From the NCBI RefSeq assembly GCF_016907955.1, contig NZ_JAFBCX010000006.1:434001-498000 (forward strand): a stretch of 64,000 nt of DNA. The letters are read 5' to 3'. This DNA is from Lentzea nigeriaca. Lineage in GTDB: Bacteria > Actinomycetota > Actinomycetes > Mycobacteriales > Pseudonocardiaceae. Positions 16,562-24,998 of this stretch are shown one piece after another (within the stretch, counting starts at the first letter, position 1; each line of letters starts with the position of its first letter). The notes beneath the pieces are model-generated. The model was not told the origin of the DNA. It ran no database searches and saw only the letters and a list, made by a program, of their open reading frames with translations. Made by a program: the position numbers and the translations under genes.

Positions 16562-17094
16562 CCCAGCCGTTGCAGAACCACCGTCGGGGCGTCGTCAGGA
16601 ATGGCCTGCTTCTTCTTCAGCACCACCGCGATCCCCCAGGAAACCAACGCTCCCAACGCAAGCCCCGCCAGCACGTCGTGTACATAGTGGACACCGACGA
16701 TCACCCGCGACGCCGCCGCCGCGAGCGCGCAGACCGCTGCCACCCAGCCGAGAGTCCGGTGCATCGCCCAGATCGCCATCGCGGACGCGCCCGCGATCAC
16801 CGAGTGGTTGCTGGGGAACGACCAGTCGCCGTGCGGCGGGCACTCGGCGAGCGAAGGCGCTGTGCGGCAAGGCCGTTCCTCCCGCACGACAAGTTTGATC
16901 ACCTCGCTCACCGCGTACGCCACCACCACTCCGGCGCCGGCGAGGAAAGCACGCAACCGGAGTTTCACCGCGAGCCACGCGAACATCAGCACGAACACAC
17001 CCAGCACCGCGTCGGTGCCGATCACCAGCCAAGTCACCCAGTCGAAGATACGAAGACCGCGGCCCGCACACCTCTGCCGATCGGAACCGGGCAA
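16558..17094 (-). CDS. PAP2-family membrane phosphatase
   Basis: 178 residues with all three PAP2 motifs: KLVVREERP, PSNHS and SRVIVGVHYVHD, between membrane helices. These enzymes remove phosphate from lipid phosphates such as undecaprenyl pyrophosphate or phosphatidic acid at the outer membrane face. It is the first gene of a coupled trio with the kinase (ATGA overlap) and response regulator, so the two-component system may respond to envelope lipid state. The start is uncertain: TTG at 17094 has AAGG just upstream; a GTG at 17037 would start right before TM1. Confidence 0.85.
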   Translation of the reverse strand: MPGSDRQRCAGRGLRIFDWVTWLVIGTDAVLGVFVLMFAWLAVKLRLRAFLAGAGVVVAYAVSEVIKLVVREERPCRTAPSLAECPPHGDWSFPSNHSVIAGASAMAIWAMHRTLGWVAAVCALAAAASRVIVGVHYVHDVLAGLALGALVSWGIAVVLKKKQAIPDDAPTVVLQRLG

Positions 17095-17205
17095 CCCTTA
17101 CTTTCGACAAGGTCCGGTCTGGACGGACAACGCGTGTTCACGCTGCGGTGACGGCCGGAACGGGGAGAATGCGCAGGACGATCCCCGGGAGGAGGGCGAC
17201 TCGGT

Positions 17206-18333
17206 GTGCTGACCCAGCGTGCGGCCATTGCTCTCGTCCAGGTTCTCGGGCTGGCCGTGTGGTTTTCGATGTCGGCGGTCGTGCCCTCGTTGCGGCACGA
17301 GTGGGGCATCAGCGCGGGGGCGGCGGTGTGGCTCACCGCCTCGGTGCAGCTCGGGTTCGTCACCGGTGCGGTCGGCGCCACCGTGCTCAACCTGGCCGAT
17401 CGGGTGCGGCCGCACCTGTTGCTCGCGTGTTCGGCGGCGGCTGGGGCGGTGTTCACACTGGTGCTCGGGCTGACGGTGGACGGGCTCGGGGCGGCGGTTC
17501 CCCTGCGGTTTCTCACCGGGGTGGCGTTGGCCGGGGTCTATCCGGTGGGCATGAAGCTGATGGCCTCGTGGTCGGAGAGCAGGAACCGAGGGCGGGCGCT
17601 CGGGGTGCTGATCGGGGCTTTGACGCTCGGGAGTGCGCTTCCGCACGTGTTCGGGCAGCTGCCGTGGCGGCAGGTGCTCGTGACGGCGGCGGGGATCGCG
17701 TTCGTCGGTGCGGTGACGGCGTTGGTGTTCGTGCGGCCGGGGCCGTTCGTCACCGCCACCACCGCGCAGCTCAACCCGCGGTATGCCGTGCAGATGTTCC
17801 GCGAGCGCAAGCCGCGGCTCGTCAACCTCGGCTACTTCGGGCACATGTGGGAGCTGTACGCGTTGTGGACGTGGCTGCCCACGTTCTTGTTGAGCGCCAA
17901 CACACCCGCTGGGCTCACCGTTTTCCTCACGATGGGCGTGGCGGGGTTCGCGGGCTGCCTCGTCGGCGGCTGGGCTGCCGACCGGTTCGGGCGGGCGCCC
18001 GCCGCTGTGGGTGCGCTCGCGGTGAGCGGGACCTGTTGTCTCCTTTCGCCTTTGGCCTGGGGAACGCCGATGCTGGTCGCGTTCTGCGCGGTGTGGGGCG
18101 CGTCGGTGATCGCGGACTCCGGGGTGTTCTCGGCGTCGTTGAGCGAGGTCGCCGACCCGCGGTACGTCGGAACGGCACTCACCGCGCTGACCGCCATCGG
18201 GTTCGGGCTGACGGTGGTCAGCATCCAGCTCGTGCCGCTGCTGGCCGAACTCGTGACCTGGCGCTACGCCTTCCTGCTGCTCGTGCCTGGGCCGGTGATC
18301 GGGGCGCTCGCCATGCTCAGGACCAGGTCGTAG
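17206..18333 (+). CDS. MFS transporter
   Basis: 375 residues, 12 predicted spans. LVQVLGLAVWFSMSAVVPSL starts helix 1; SESRNRGRALGVLIGALTLGSALPH is the helix 4-5 region; a second half begins NLGYFGHMWELYALWTWLPTFL, and GGWAADRFGRAPA is the motif-A-like loop 8-9. The sequence resembles the CynX/NimT-type and other small exporters, but no substrate can be assigned. GTG start behind GGAGGAGGGCGA. The last 70 bases overlap the 3' end of the convergent DinB gene. Confidence 0.85.
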   Translation: MLTQRAAIALVQVLGLAVWFSMSAVVPSLRHEWGISAGAAVWLTASVQLGFVTGAVGATVLNLADRVRPHLLLACSAAAGAVFTLVLGLTVDGLGAAVPLRFLTGVALAGVYPVGMKLMASWSESRNRGRALGVLIGALTLGSALPHVFGQLPWRQVLVTAAGIAFVGAVTALVFVRPGPFVTATTAQLNPRYAVQMFRERKPRLVNLGYFGHMWELYALWTWLPTFLLSANTPAGLTVFLTMGVAGFAGCLVGGWAADRFGRAPAAVGALAVSGTCCLLSPLAWGTPMLVAFCAVWGASVIADSGVFSASLSEVADPRYVGTALTALTAIGFGLTVVSIQLVPLLAELVTWRYAFLLLVPGPVIGALAMLRTRS

Positions 18334-18833
18334 TAGCCATCGGGGTTGTCGGCGCCGGAGCGGCCGTCGATCAGCTCCCGCACGACGTCGCAGTGGCCCG
18401 CGTGCTGCGCCGTCTCCGCCACGACCCGGACGAGCAGGTGGCCGAACGTCGTCCGGCGCTTGTGCTCGGGCCACCACGGCACCGACGCCGGCGCGTCCAG
18501 CGGCAGGTGCGCGATCGACGAGTCGCTGTGCTGCCAGGCCTGCCGATAGAGGTCGAGCAGGTACTCACGGCTCTCGTCGGGCTTGGCCCACATGTCGCCG
18601 TTCTCCCAGATCGACCTGTCCTCGACCCACGGCAGCGTGACCGGCGCGGGACGACCGACACTGTCGCCCAAATAACCGAACTCGATGCCGATGAGGTGCT
18701 TCACGAGACCGAGCAGGTTGGTGCCGCTGGGCACGAGGGGGCGGCGCACGTCGTACTCGCCCAGTCCGTCCAAAGAGGACACGACGGAGTCACGCGAGGC
18801 CTGCAGGTAGTGGCGGAGATCATCGGCGGTCAT
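18264..18833 (-). CDS. DinB family protein (DUF664-like)
   Basis: 189 residues forming a four-helix bundle of the DinB/YfiT type. The metal site His residues are in LVKHLIGIEFGYLGD (first His) and AETAQHAGHCDVVREL (two His). The segment HKRRTTFGHLLVRVVAETAQHAGH is characteristic of the mycothiol-dependent or DUF664 subgroup common in actinomycetes. These proteins can act as thiol transferases or metal-dependent hydrolases; the substrate is unknown. A second DinB gene lies at 19967. Confidence 0.85.
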   Translation of the reverse strand: MTADDLRHYLQASRDSVVSSLDGLGEYDVRRPLVPSGTNLLGLVKHLIGIEFGYLGDSVGRPAPVTLPWVEDRSIWENGDMWAKPDESREYLLDLYRQAWQHSDSSIAHLPLDAPASVPWWPEHKRRTTFGHLLVRVVAETAQHAGHCDVVRELIDGRSGADNPDGYYDLVLSMASAPITGPGTSSRKA

Positions 18834-18882
18834 GGTTCGACATTAGCGACGGGGTCTGACGGTTTCTGGAAGCCTCGGGACC

Positions 18883-19869
18883 GTGCAGAAACTCATCCTC
18901 GCCGCCGTCGTCGGCGCCTCCCTCGTCACCACCGCCGTCCCCGCCCAGGCCACAGCCCACAGAACAGACGCCGCCGCGGGTTGGCTCGCGAGACAGATGG
19001 CCGACGGCGAACGGCTCGAGACCGAGTTCGGCGGCGTCAAGTACCCGGACCACGGCCTGACCATCGACGCGATCTTCGCGTTCGCCGCCGCGAGGAACGC
19101 CGACGACTACTCCGACCGCGCCATCGCCTGGCTGGCCAAGCCCGAGGTCAGGGACGCCTACGTGGGCACCGGCGGCGAGGCGTACGCAGGCGCGCACGCC
19201 AAGCTCGCCGTCGCGGCCCGCGTGAAGGGCAAGAACCCGAAGGACTTCGGCGGCGTCGACCTGATCGCTGGACTGAAGGCGTTGCGGGCGCCGTCCGGCC
19301 GGTTCTCCGACCGCTCGCAGTTCGGCGACTTCTCCAACGCCTTCACCCAGTCCTACGCCCTGTTCGCGCTCGGAAAGGACGCCAAGGGCGCCGCCTACCT
19401 CGCGAGCAGCCAGTGCCCCGACGGCGGTTTCCCCGTCACGTTCGAAACCTCGCCGTGCGTGAGCGACGTCGACGCCACGGCGATCGTCGTCCAGGCGCTG
19501 CGCTCCCAGGGCAAGCCGACCAGCGACGCCATCACGTGGCTGCGGTCGAAGCAGCAGGCCGACGGCGGTTTCCCGAGCGCTGTCCAGAATTCAGACATGG
19601 GGAGCGGTTCGAACGCCAACAGCACGGGTCTCGCGGCCCAGGTGCTGAACGGCAGGCCCGCGGCCATGGCACGCGCCTACCTGAAGTCGTTGCAGGTCGG
19701 CTGCACCGGCCAGGAAGCCGACCGGGGTGCGATCGCGTTCGACGCATCGGGCTTCAACCAGGCCAACGCACCGCGCGCGACGGCGCAGGCCGTTCTGGGA
19801 CTGACCGGCGCGAACCTCGCGACGCTGCGCAGCGGCGGCCCGGACGGAGCACCCCGGCTCGCCTGCTGA
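18883..19869 (+). CDS. Secreted prenyltransferase/squalene-cyclase-fold protein
   Basis: 328 residues. A signal peptide (MQKLILAAVVGASLVTTAVPAQATA) is followed by repeated helical pairs with QW-like turns: AAGWLARQM, AAYLASSQCPDGGFPV and ITWLRSKQQADGGFPS. This is the alpha/alpha-barrel fold of terpene cyclases and prenyltransferase beta subunits. The DxDD cyclase acid is not visible, so catalysis is doubtful; secreted members are usually hypothetical. Cys pairs (QCP.., SPCV, VGC) suit an exported protein. GTG start, 49 bp after the divergent DinB start. Confidence 0.75.
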   Translation: MQKLILAAVVGASLVTTAVPAQATAHRTDAAAGWLARQMADGERLETEFGGVKYPDHGLTIDAIFAFAAARNADDYSDRAIAWLAKPEVRDAYVGTGGEAYAGAHAKLAVAARVKGKNPKDFGGVDLIAGLKALRAPSGRFSDRSQFGDFSNAFTQSYALFALGKDAKGAAYLASSQCPDGGFPVTFETSPCVSDVDATAIVVQALRSQGKPTSDAITWLRSKQQADGGFPSAVQNSDMGSGSNANSTGLAAQVLNGRPAAMARAYLKSLQVGCTGQEADRGAIAFDASGFNQANAPRATAQAVLGLTGANLATLRSGGPDGAPRLAC

Positions 19870-19883
19870 AAAGTTCCGCACGA

Positions 19884-19954
19884 TCGTTCGTTGTTTAGGA
19901 CAGAGGCTGACCGCAAGCCTTCCTAGAGTTCTTCTTGTCGGGACAAACGAACGA
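19884..19954. promoter_or_regulatory. Dyad in front of the second DinB gene
   Basis: TCGTTCGTT (19884-19892) and AACGAACGA (19946-19954) are perfect inverted repeats 53 bp apart in the 97-bp leader of the DinB gene; TAGAGT (19924-19929) between them could be a -10 box. A bipartite operator is possible. Confidence 0.3.
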
Positions 19955-19966
19955 AGGACAAGAGCG

Positions 19967-20488
19967 ATGACCACCACCGAGATCCTCACCGGCGAGCGCG
20001 CGGACCTCCTCGAGACGCTGCGGCAGCACCGCTGGTTCCTGACGTTCACCGCGCAGGGCCTCACCGACGAGCAGGCCGCGTCCAGCCCGACGGTGAGCGC
20101 GTTGTCGATCGGCGGTCTCATCAAGCACGTCACGTCGGTCGAGGAGAGCTGGGTCAGGTTCATCGAGCTGGGCACCGAGGCGATGGCGTTCGACCCCGAG
20201 TCCGACACGGCCCACGCGGACCACGAGGCCAGCTTCAGGATGGCGCCCGGCGAGACGCTGGCGGGCCTGCTCCAGCGGTACCACGAGGTCGCGGCCTACA
20301 CCGACCGTGTCGTCGAGACGGTCGACCTCGACCTCTCGCACCCGCTGCCGGCGGCCCCGTGGTTCCCCGAGGGCAAGACCTGGTCGGCGCGGCGCGTGTT
20401 CGTGCACATCGTGGCCGAGACCTCGCAGCACGCGGGCCACGCCGACATCATCCGCGAGACGATCGACGGCCAGAAGACGATGGGCTGA
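19967..20488 (+). CDS. DinB family protein
   Basis: 173 residues of the DinB/DUF664 four-helix type. Metal His residues sit in GGLIKHVTSVEESWVRF and VHIVAETSQHAGHADIIRETIDG. It shares the AET(A/S)QHAGH...RE.IDG block with the gene at 18264, so the two are paralogues on either side of the secreted cyclase-fold gene. Probable role: metal-dependent thiol or small-molecule transferase. A strong hairpin follows its stop. Confidence 0.85.
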   Translation: MTTTEILTGERADLLETLRQHRWFLTFTAQGLTDEQAASSPTVSALSIGGLIKHVTSVEESWVRFIELGTEAMAFDPESDTAHADHEASFRMAPGETLAGLLQRYHEVAAYTDRVVETVDLDLSHPLPAAPWFPEGKTWSARRVFVHIVAETSQHAGHADIIRETIDGQKTMG

Positions 20489-20498
20489 GGCCGCACTG

Positions 20499-20545
20499 GA
20501 TGAACGGTGCATTGTCCACGTGAGGTGGACAATGCACCGTTCATC
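20499..20545. terminator. Perfect 21-bp inverted repeat, bidirectional terminator
   Basis: Arms 20499-20519 and 20525-20545 are exact reverse complements with a 5-base loop. It lies between the convergent DinB and sulfatase genes, and its right arm overlaps the first base of the sulfatase stop codon. No T-run, as is usual in high-GC actinomycetes. Confidence 0.8.
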
Positions 20546-22124
20546 AGGGACGCGGGGAGCTGAAGGTCGAGAGGAAATGGTCCCGGAAGTCGCTCATCCG
20601 CGACACCGGGGCCGATCCCGAAGGCCTGATGCCTTCGTCCCACTTCCAGGCCTCGACCCGCGACAGCACGGCCGGGTCCTTGGCGACGATGGTGATCGGC
20701 ACGTCCCGCGAGGCTCCCTCGCCGGTCACCATCTGCGCCGGCTGGTGGTCGCCGAGGAACACGAGCACCAGGTTCTCGTCGCCGTAGCGCTCGACGTAGG
20801 AGATGACCGACTCCAGCGAGTACGAGATCGAGTGGCCGTAGTCGGCGCGCACCGCGGCGGGGTCGCGGCCGAAGATGGACTCCGGCGGGTCGTTCGAGGC
20901 GGGCATCGTCCGGTAGATCGAGCCGTCGCCCAGCGCGGACCAGTCGACCGTGTCCGGTGTCGGTGACCACGGCGCGTGCGAGGACACCATCGGGATCGCC
21001 GCCATCACCGGCTGGTGTTCACCCGAACGCTCGGCACGTTGGAACGCCTCCAACGTGAACTGGTCCGGGGTCGTCGCGTAGCCGAACCGCGGTCCGGTGT
21101 ACCCGAGGTCCTGCGCCTGGTAGATCTTGTTGTAGTGGAAGAAATCCCCTTCAGGCCACGCCTGCGTGATGCCGGGGACCACGCCCACCGAACGCCAAGA
21201 CGCCTCGCGGAACGCCCGCGGCAACGTCAGCCGGTCCGAGGCCACGAGGTTGCGGTAGCGCTGCTGGTTGTCGATCCACAGCCCGGACAGCAGCGTCGCC
21301 TGGGCCATCCAGCTGCCGCCGCCGGCCGTCGGTGACGTCAGCAGGGCCGACTTGGCCGTGTACCCGGCCGCCTTCAGCCGCTCGTTGCCCTGGGCCAGCT
21401 TCGCCGTGACGTCCGGAAGATCCAAAGCGGACTTCCCGTAGCTCTCCACGAACGTGATGACGACATCCTTGCCCTGCAAGGAGGACAGCAGCCCCTGCTG
21501 GCCGCGGTAGGAGTCCACGGACGCCTCCGCGGCGAACGCCTCCTGGTCCTTCAGCCCTGCCTGGAAGCGCCGCGCGTGATCCACCAGCGATGTCGCCGCC
21601 GCGTCCGAGTACACCGGAACTCCAGGCACGGCAAGGGAAACGCATGCCACGACCGCGAGCGCGACGGCACGGATCGCGGCCGGACGCCGCCGAGCCGAGA
21701 CGGAGCTGAGCCGCAGCACCGACAGCGAGGCCAGCGCCACGATCCCCACGACCAGCGCCACGGCGGCCAGCACGGCGAAGACGGAGGCGACGCGGCCGAA
21801 CGTCACGTCCACGAAGTCGACGGCGGGCACCAGCAACGGCCAGTCCAGCACCAGGTCGAACGGCCGGTACAGCACCATGTCGAAGCCGATGTCCATGATC
21901 TTCACGACCGTGAACAGACCCAGCGCGACGCCGCCCGCGATGGCGAACGGCTTGCGGATGCGGTCCGGCAGCAGCACCAGCACCATGACGCCGATCAGGC
22001 CTTCGAGCGGCACCCGCAGGAACGCCTCGAACGTGAACTTCTCCAGGTCGCTCGGTGCGATGAGCACGAACAACACGAACAGCCCCGCCAAGACCGTGGC
22101 CGTCCGCCGCAGCATCATCTTCAC
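20544..22124 (-). CDS. LtaS-like membrane sulfatase/phosphotransferase
   Basis: 526 residues: about five N-terminal membrane helices (1-180), then an extracytoplasmic alkaline-phosphatase-superfamily domain: DVVITFVESYGKSAL, SPTAGGGSWMAQATLLSG (catalytic Ser/Thr region), PMVSSHAPWSP and VLVFLGDHQPAQM (metal His). This layout is that of lipoteichoic acid synthase and related phosphoglycerol or phosphoethanolamine transferases acting on envelope polymers. The metal-site residues look intact. GTG at 22124 is chosen because AAAGGGG lies 7 bases upstream; the frame continues to 22166. Monocistronic between two terminating gene ends. Confidence 0.85.
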   Translation of the reverse strand: MKMMLRRTATVLAGLFVLFVLIAPSDLEKFTFEAFLRVPLEGLIGVMVLVLLPDRIRKPFAIAGGVALGLFTVVKIMDIGFDMVLYRPFDLVLDWPLLVPAVDFVDVTFGRVASVFAVLAAVALVVGIVALASLSVLRLSSVSARRRPAAIRAVALAVVACVSLAVPGVPVYSDAAATSLVDHARRFQAGLKDQEAFAAEASVDSYRGQQGLLSSLQGKDVVITFVESYGKSALDLPDVTAKLAQGNERLKAAGYTAKSALLTSPTAGGGSWMAQATLLSGLWIDNQQRYRNLVASDRLTLPRAFREASWRSVGVVPGITQAWPEGDFFHYNKIYQAQDLGYTGPRFGYATTPDQFTLEAFQRAERSGEHQPVMAAIPMVSSHAPWSPTPDTVDWSALGDGSIYRTMPASNDPPESIFGRDPAAVRADYGHSISYSLESVISYVERYGDENLVLVFLGDHQPAQMVTGEGASRDVPITIVAKDPAVLSRVEAWKWDEGIRPSGSAPVSRMSDFRDHFLSTFSSPRP

Positions 22125-22201
22125 CGAGAATCCCCTTTCCTGACCTATGAGGTAAACGCGGCACAACCCGCGCCCGGTTCAACTGCACTACCATCGAGCC
22201 T

Positions 22202-22864
22202 GTGACCCGCCCGCACGTTCTGCTGAGCGTCGCCGTCAGCCTCGACGGCCACATCGACGATCGCGGCACCGAGAGGTTTCCGCTTTCCAACGCCGAGGAC
22301 TTCGATCACGTCGACCGGATGCGTGCGGAGTCGGACGCCATTCTGGCAGGGGCCGAGACACTGCGGCGCGACAACGCGCGGTTGCTCGTCTACAGCGACG
22401 AGCGGCGTGCGCAGAGAATAGCGGAGGGCAAACCGGAGTACCCGCTGCGGGTCACCGTCACGAGAAGCGGGCAACTGGACCCTGAGCTGCGGTTCTGGCA
22501 CTGCGGCGGCGCTCGGCTGGTCTACACTGCGACGACTCCGACGACGGTGGACCACCTCGCCGAAACCAGAACTTTCAGCGATTTCTCAGAAATTCTGGAC
22601 GATCTGGGCGCACGCGGCGTGAGAAAGCTCATGGTCGAAGGCGGCACGAGCATTCACACGGCGTTCCTCAAAGCAGGGCTCGTCGACGAGATCAGGGTCG
22701 CGGTCGCGCCGATGCTGATCGGACAGGCGACGGCCCCGCGTTTCGTGAATCCCGCCGAATTCCCCGGTGGACCGGCTCGCCGATTCCACCTGGAGGACGT
22801 CACGAAAGTCGGGGACGTCGCCGTGCTGCGCTACTTCCCGAAAGTCACTTCCGCACCAGTCTGA
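22202..22864 (+). CDS. RibD C-terminal-domain (dihydrofolate-reductase-fold) reductase
   Basis: 220 residues of RibD_C type: LLSVAVSLDGHIDD at the start, RAESDAILAGAETLRRDNARL for NADPH, KLMVEGGTSIHTAFLKAGLVDEIRVAVAP, then an end strand. In riboflavin synthesis such a domain reduces the ribosyl group of a GTP-derived pyrimidine; stand-alone copies are of uncertain role. A GTP cyclohydrolase II that makes the matching pyrimidine class is encoded 6 kb away, so it may belong to the same pathway. Its 3' end overlaps the DoxX gene by 20 bp. Confidence 0.85.
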   Translation: MTRPHVLLSVAVSLDGHIDDRGTERFPLSNAEDFDHVDRMRAESDAILAGAETLRRDNARLLVYSDERRAQRIAEGKPEYPLRVTVTRSGQLDPELRFWHCGGARLVYTATTPTTVDHLAETRTFSDFSEILDDLGARGVRKLMVEGGTSIHTAFLKAGLVDEIRVAVAPMLIGQATAPRFVNPAEFPGGPARRFHLEDVTKVGDVAVLRYFPKVTSAPV

Positions 22865-23246
22865 GCAGGCCGAGGATCTGCTCGCGGCGGTAGATCGCGA
22901 TGATCAGCGCCCACACCATGAAGATGATCGGCATGGTGGCGCCCTTGAAGCCGCCGTTCGTCACGAGGAAGAGCTCGGTGAGGGCCGCGCCGCCCATGAT
23001 CCCGGCCAGCGCCAGTGCCGCGATGCCGCAGACGCGCGGGATCAGCAGGCCCAGCGCGGCGGCGATCTCCAGCACGCCGGTGAAGTAGCGGAACCACTGG
23101 CCGAAGCCGATGTCGTCGAACTTGGCGACGAACTGGTCGGTGAAGAGCGCGTAGCCGTTCATCACGAACTGCACGGCGAGCACGATCTGCAGGATCCAGA
23201 CGACGATGTTGCCGATCTTCGCCGCGGTTGAGGTCTGCTCAGGCAT
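22845..23246 (-). CDS. DoxX family membrane protein
   Basis: 133 residues, four membrane spans: NIVVWILQIVLAVQFVMNGYALF, GQWFRYFTGVLEIAAALGLLIP, RVCGIAALALAGIMGGAALTE and ATMPIIFMVWALIIAIY. The FRYFTGVLEIAAALGLLIP block is the DoxX core. The family includes quinone-linked and thiol-oxidation partners, but small actinobacterial members are undefined. ATG lies behind GGGAGGATCC and overlaps the end of the phosphatidyltransferase gene by 8 bases, so the two are one operon. Confidence 0.85.
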   Translation of the reverse strand: MPEQTSTAAKIGNIVVWILQIVLAVQFVMNGYALFTDQFVAKFDDIGFGQWFRYFTGVLEIAAALGLLIPRVCGIAALALAGIMGGAALTELFLVTNGGFKGATMPIIFMVWALIIAIYRREQILGLLRLVRK

Positions 23247-23973
23247 GGCGGGATCCTCCCACCGACACACTGGCGTTGCGCCAGAGCCAAAGGACATCGC
23301 GGCCGAAGGACCACACGAGCGAGGCCAGCGCGAGACCGACGAGAACACCGGCGAACGGGACCACGCCGGACGCCGCCACGACGAGGAAGATGCCCTGCAC
23401 GGCGGCCACGACCTTGCGCGCGTAGCTCGCCGGCAGCGGCGCGTTCATCCAGCGGAACTTCCACGACACGGCCACGAACACGTACCGCATGAGCCCGATC
23501 GCGAGCACCCACGGCCCCATCTGCACGGCCACGTACGCGCTCAGGACCAGGATCAGGAACGCGTCGACCTCCATGTCGAACCGCGCGCCCAGCGCGGTCG
23601 ACGTGCCGGTGCGGCGAGCGACCTGGCCGTCCACCCAGTCGAGTGACAAAGCCACTGCCGCGAGCGTCACGACCAGCGCCACCGGAACGTCCTGACCAGC
23701 ACGATCTGCCACCAACGCCGTCACGGCGCCGACCATCAGGCCGCGGGCCAGGGTGACCCGGTCAGCGGGCCCCAACGACGCCGTGCGGTGCCGTTGCATG
23801 CCGTAGCCGAGGAACGCCCAGGTCGCGAACCCGTAGGCCAGGCCGGCGGCCCAGCCCAGCGGACCGAGGCCGGCGGTCACACCGACCACGCCCAGCAGGA
23901 GTACCTGAGCGGCTGCCCACGCGGCAGGCTCGCGTACGACAGGGGACGTCCTGGTGTGCTGAAGTGTGATCAT
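23239..23973 (-). CDS. CDP-alcohol phosphatidyltransferase family protein
   Basis: 244 residues, about six spans. The family signature DG-x2-AR-x8-G-x3-D-x3-D is present as DGQVARRTGTSTALGARFDMEVD. Such enzymes displace CMP from CDP-diacylglycerol or a related CDP-alcohol to build phospholipids such as PI or PGP. The ATG at 23973 follows AGGAG. It is divergent from the dehydrogenase gene 41 bp away. In context it could couple a lipid anchor to a cluster product. Its acceptor alcohol is unknown. Confidence 0.85.
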   Translation of the reverse strand: MITLQHTRTSPVVREPAAWAAAQVLLLGVVGVTAGLGPLGWAAGLAYGFATWAFLGYGMQRHRTASLGPADRVTLARGLMVGAVTALVADRAGQDVPVALVVTLAAVALSLDWVDGQVARRTGTSTALGARFDMEVDAFLILVLSAYVAVQMGPWVLAIGLMRYVFVAVSWKFRWMNAPLPASYARKVVAAVQGIFLVVAASGVVPFAGVLVGLALASLVWSFGRDVLWLWRNASVSVGGSRHA

Positions 23974-24014
23974 CAGGTGCTCCTGGTGAACTTCGTGCGG
24001 CGGAGGTGTTGTGA

Positions 24015-24998
24015 GTGACACGTACGGCGAGTGCCTTTTGGCTCAATGAATCCGGAAAAGGAGAGGTTCGGCAGGTCACACTCGCCGAGCCGGGGCCGGA
24101 CGAGGTGCAGGTGCGCACGCTGTTCTCCGGGGTCAGCCGCGGCACGGAGACCCTCGTGCACCGCGGTGCTGTGCCCGAGAACCAGTACGCGGTGATGAGG
24201 GCTCCCTTCCAGGAGGGCGAGTTCCCGTGGCCGGTGAAGTACGGGTACCTCAACGTCGGTGTCGTTGAACATGGCCCCGAACGACTGCGCGGGCGCACGG
24301 TGTTCTGCCTCTATCCACATCAGACTCGTTACGTGGTCCCGGAAACCGCCGTCACGGTCGTTCCGGACACGGTTCCGGCCGCGCGGGCGGTGCTCGCGGG
24401 CACCGTCGAGACGGCCGTGAACGCGGTGTGGGACGGGCATCCGCTGATCGGCGACCGGATCGCGGTGGTCGGCGGCGGCATGGTCGGGTCGAGCGTCGCA
24501 GGGGTGCTGGCGACGTTCCCCGGTGCGCGCGTCCAGCTCGTGGACGCCGATCCCAGCCGGCAGGCGGTCGCTGATCGGCTCGGTGTCGGATTCGCCTTGC
24601 CGGACAACGCTCTCGACGGCTGCGACCTCGTGTTCCACGCCAGCGCGACGGAACCCGGCCTCACGACCGCGCTCAACCTGCTCGCGCCGGAGGGCCGGGT
24701 CGTCGAGCTCAGCTGGTACGGCGACAAGAAGATCGCGGTGCCGCTGGGCGAGTTCTTCCACTCGCGCCGGCTCACGATCCGCAGCAGCCAGGTGGGCACG
24801 GTCGGCCGTCCGGACCGCACGTACGCCGAACGCATGGCGCTCGCCCTCGACCTGCTCGCCGACGACAGGTTCGACGCGCTCATCACGGGACACAGCGCGT
24901 TCGAGGAGTTGCCGGACGTGATGCCGAAGCTGGCCGACGGCGAGATCCCGGCGCTGTGCCACCGGATTGACTACGGTCGAACGCATGTTTCCGAGTGA
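24015..24998 (+). CDS. Medium-chain (zinc-type) alcohol dehydrogenase homologue
   Basis: 327 residues. GroES-like N-terminal domain (VQVRTLFSGVSRGTETLVHRG, VKYGYLNVG) and a Rossmann domain with VVGGGMVGSS, VDADPSR for the cofactor ribose, and FHASAT. The usual catalytic Cys/His pair (GICGSD, GHE) and the four-Cys structural loop are absent, so it is probably zinc-free; relatives are found in hydroxyacid or sugar-like alcohol oxidations and in bacteriochlorophyllide dehydrogenase-like branches. GTG behind GGAGG. It overlaps the creatininase gene by 14 bases. Confidence 0.8.
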   Translation: MTRTASAFWLNESGKGEVRQVTLAEPGPDEVQVRTLFSGVSRGTETLVHRGAVPENQYAVMRAPFQEGEFPWPVKYGYLNVGVVEHGPERLRGRTVFCLYPHQTRYVVPETAVTVVPDTVPAARAVLAGTVETAVNAVWDGHPLIGDRIAVVGGGMVGSSVAGVLATFPGARVQLVDADPSRQAVADRLGVGFALPDNALDGCDLVFHASATEPGLTTALNLLAPEGRVVELSWYGDKKIAVPLGEFFHSRRLTIRSSQVGTVGRPDRTYAERMALALDLLADDRFDALITGHSAFEELPDVMPKLADGEIPALCHRIDYGRTHVSE

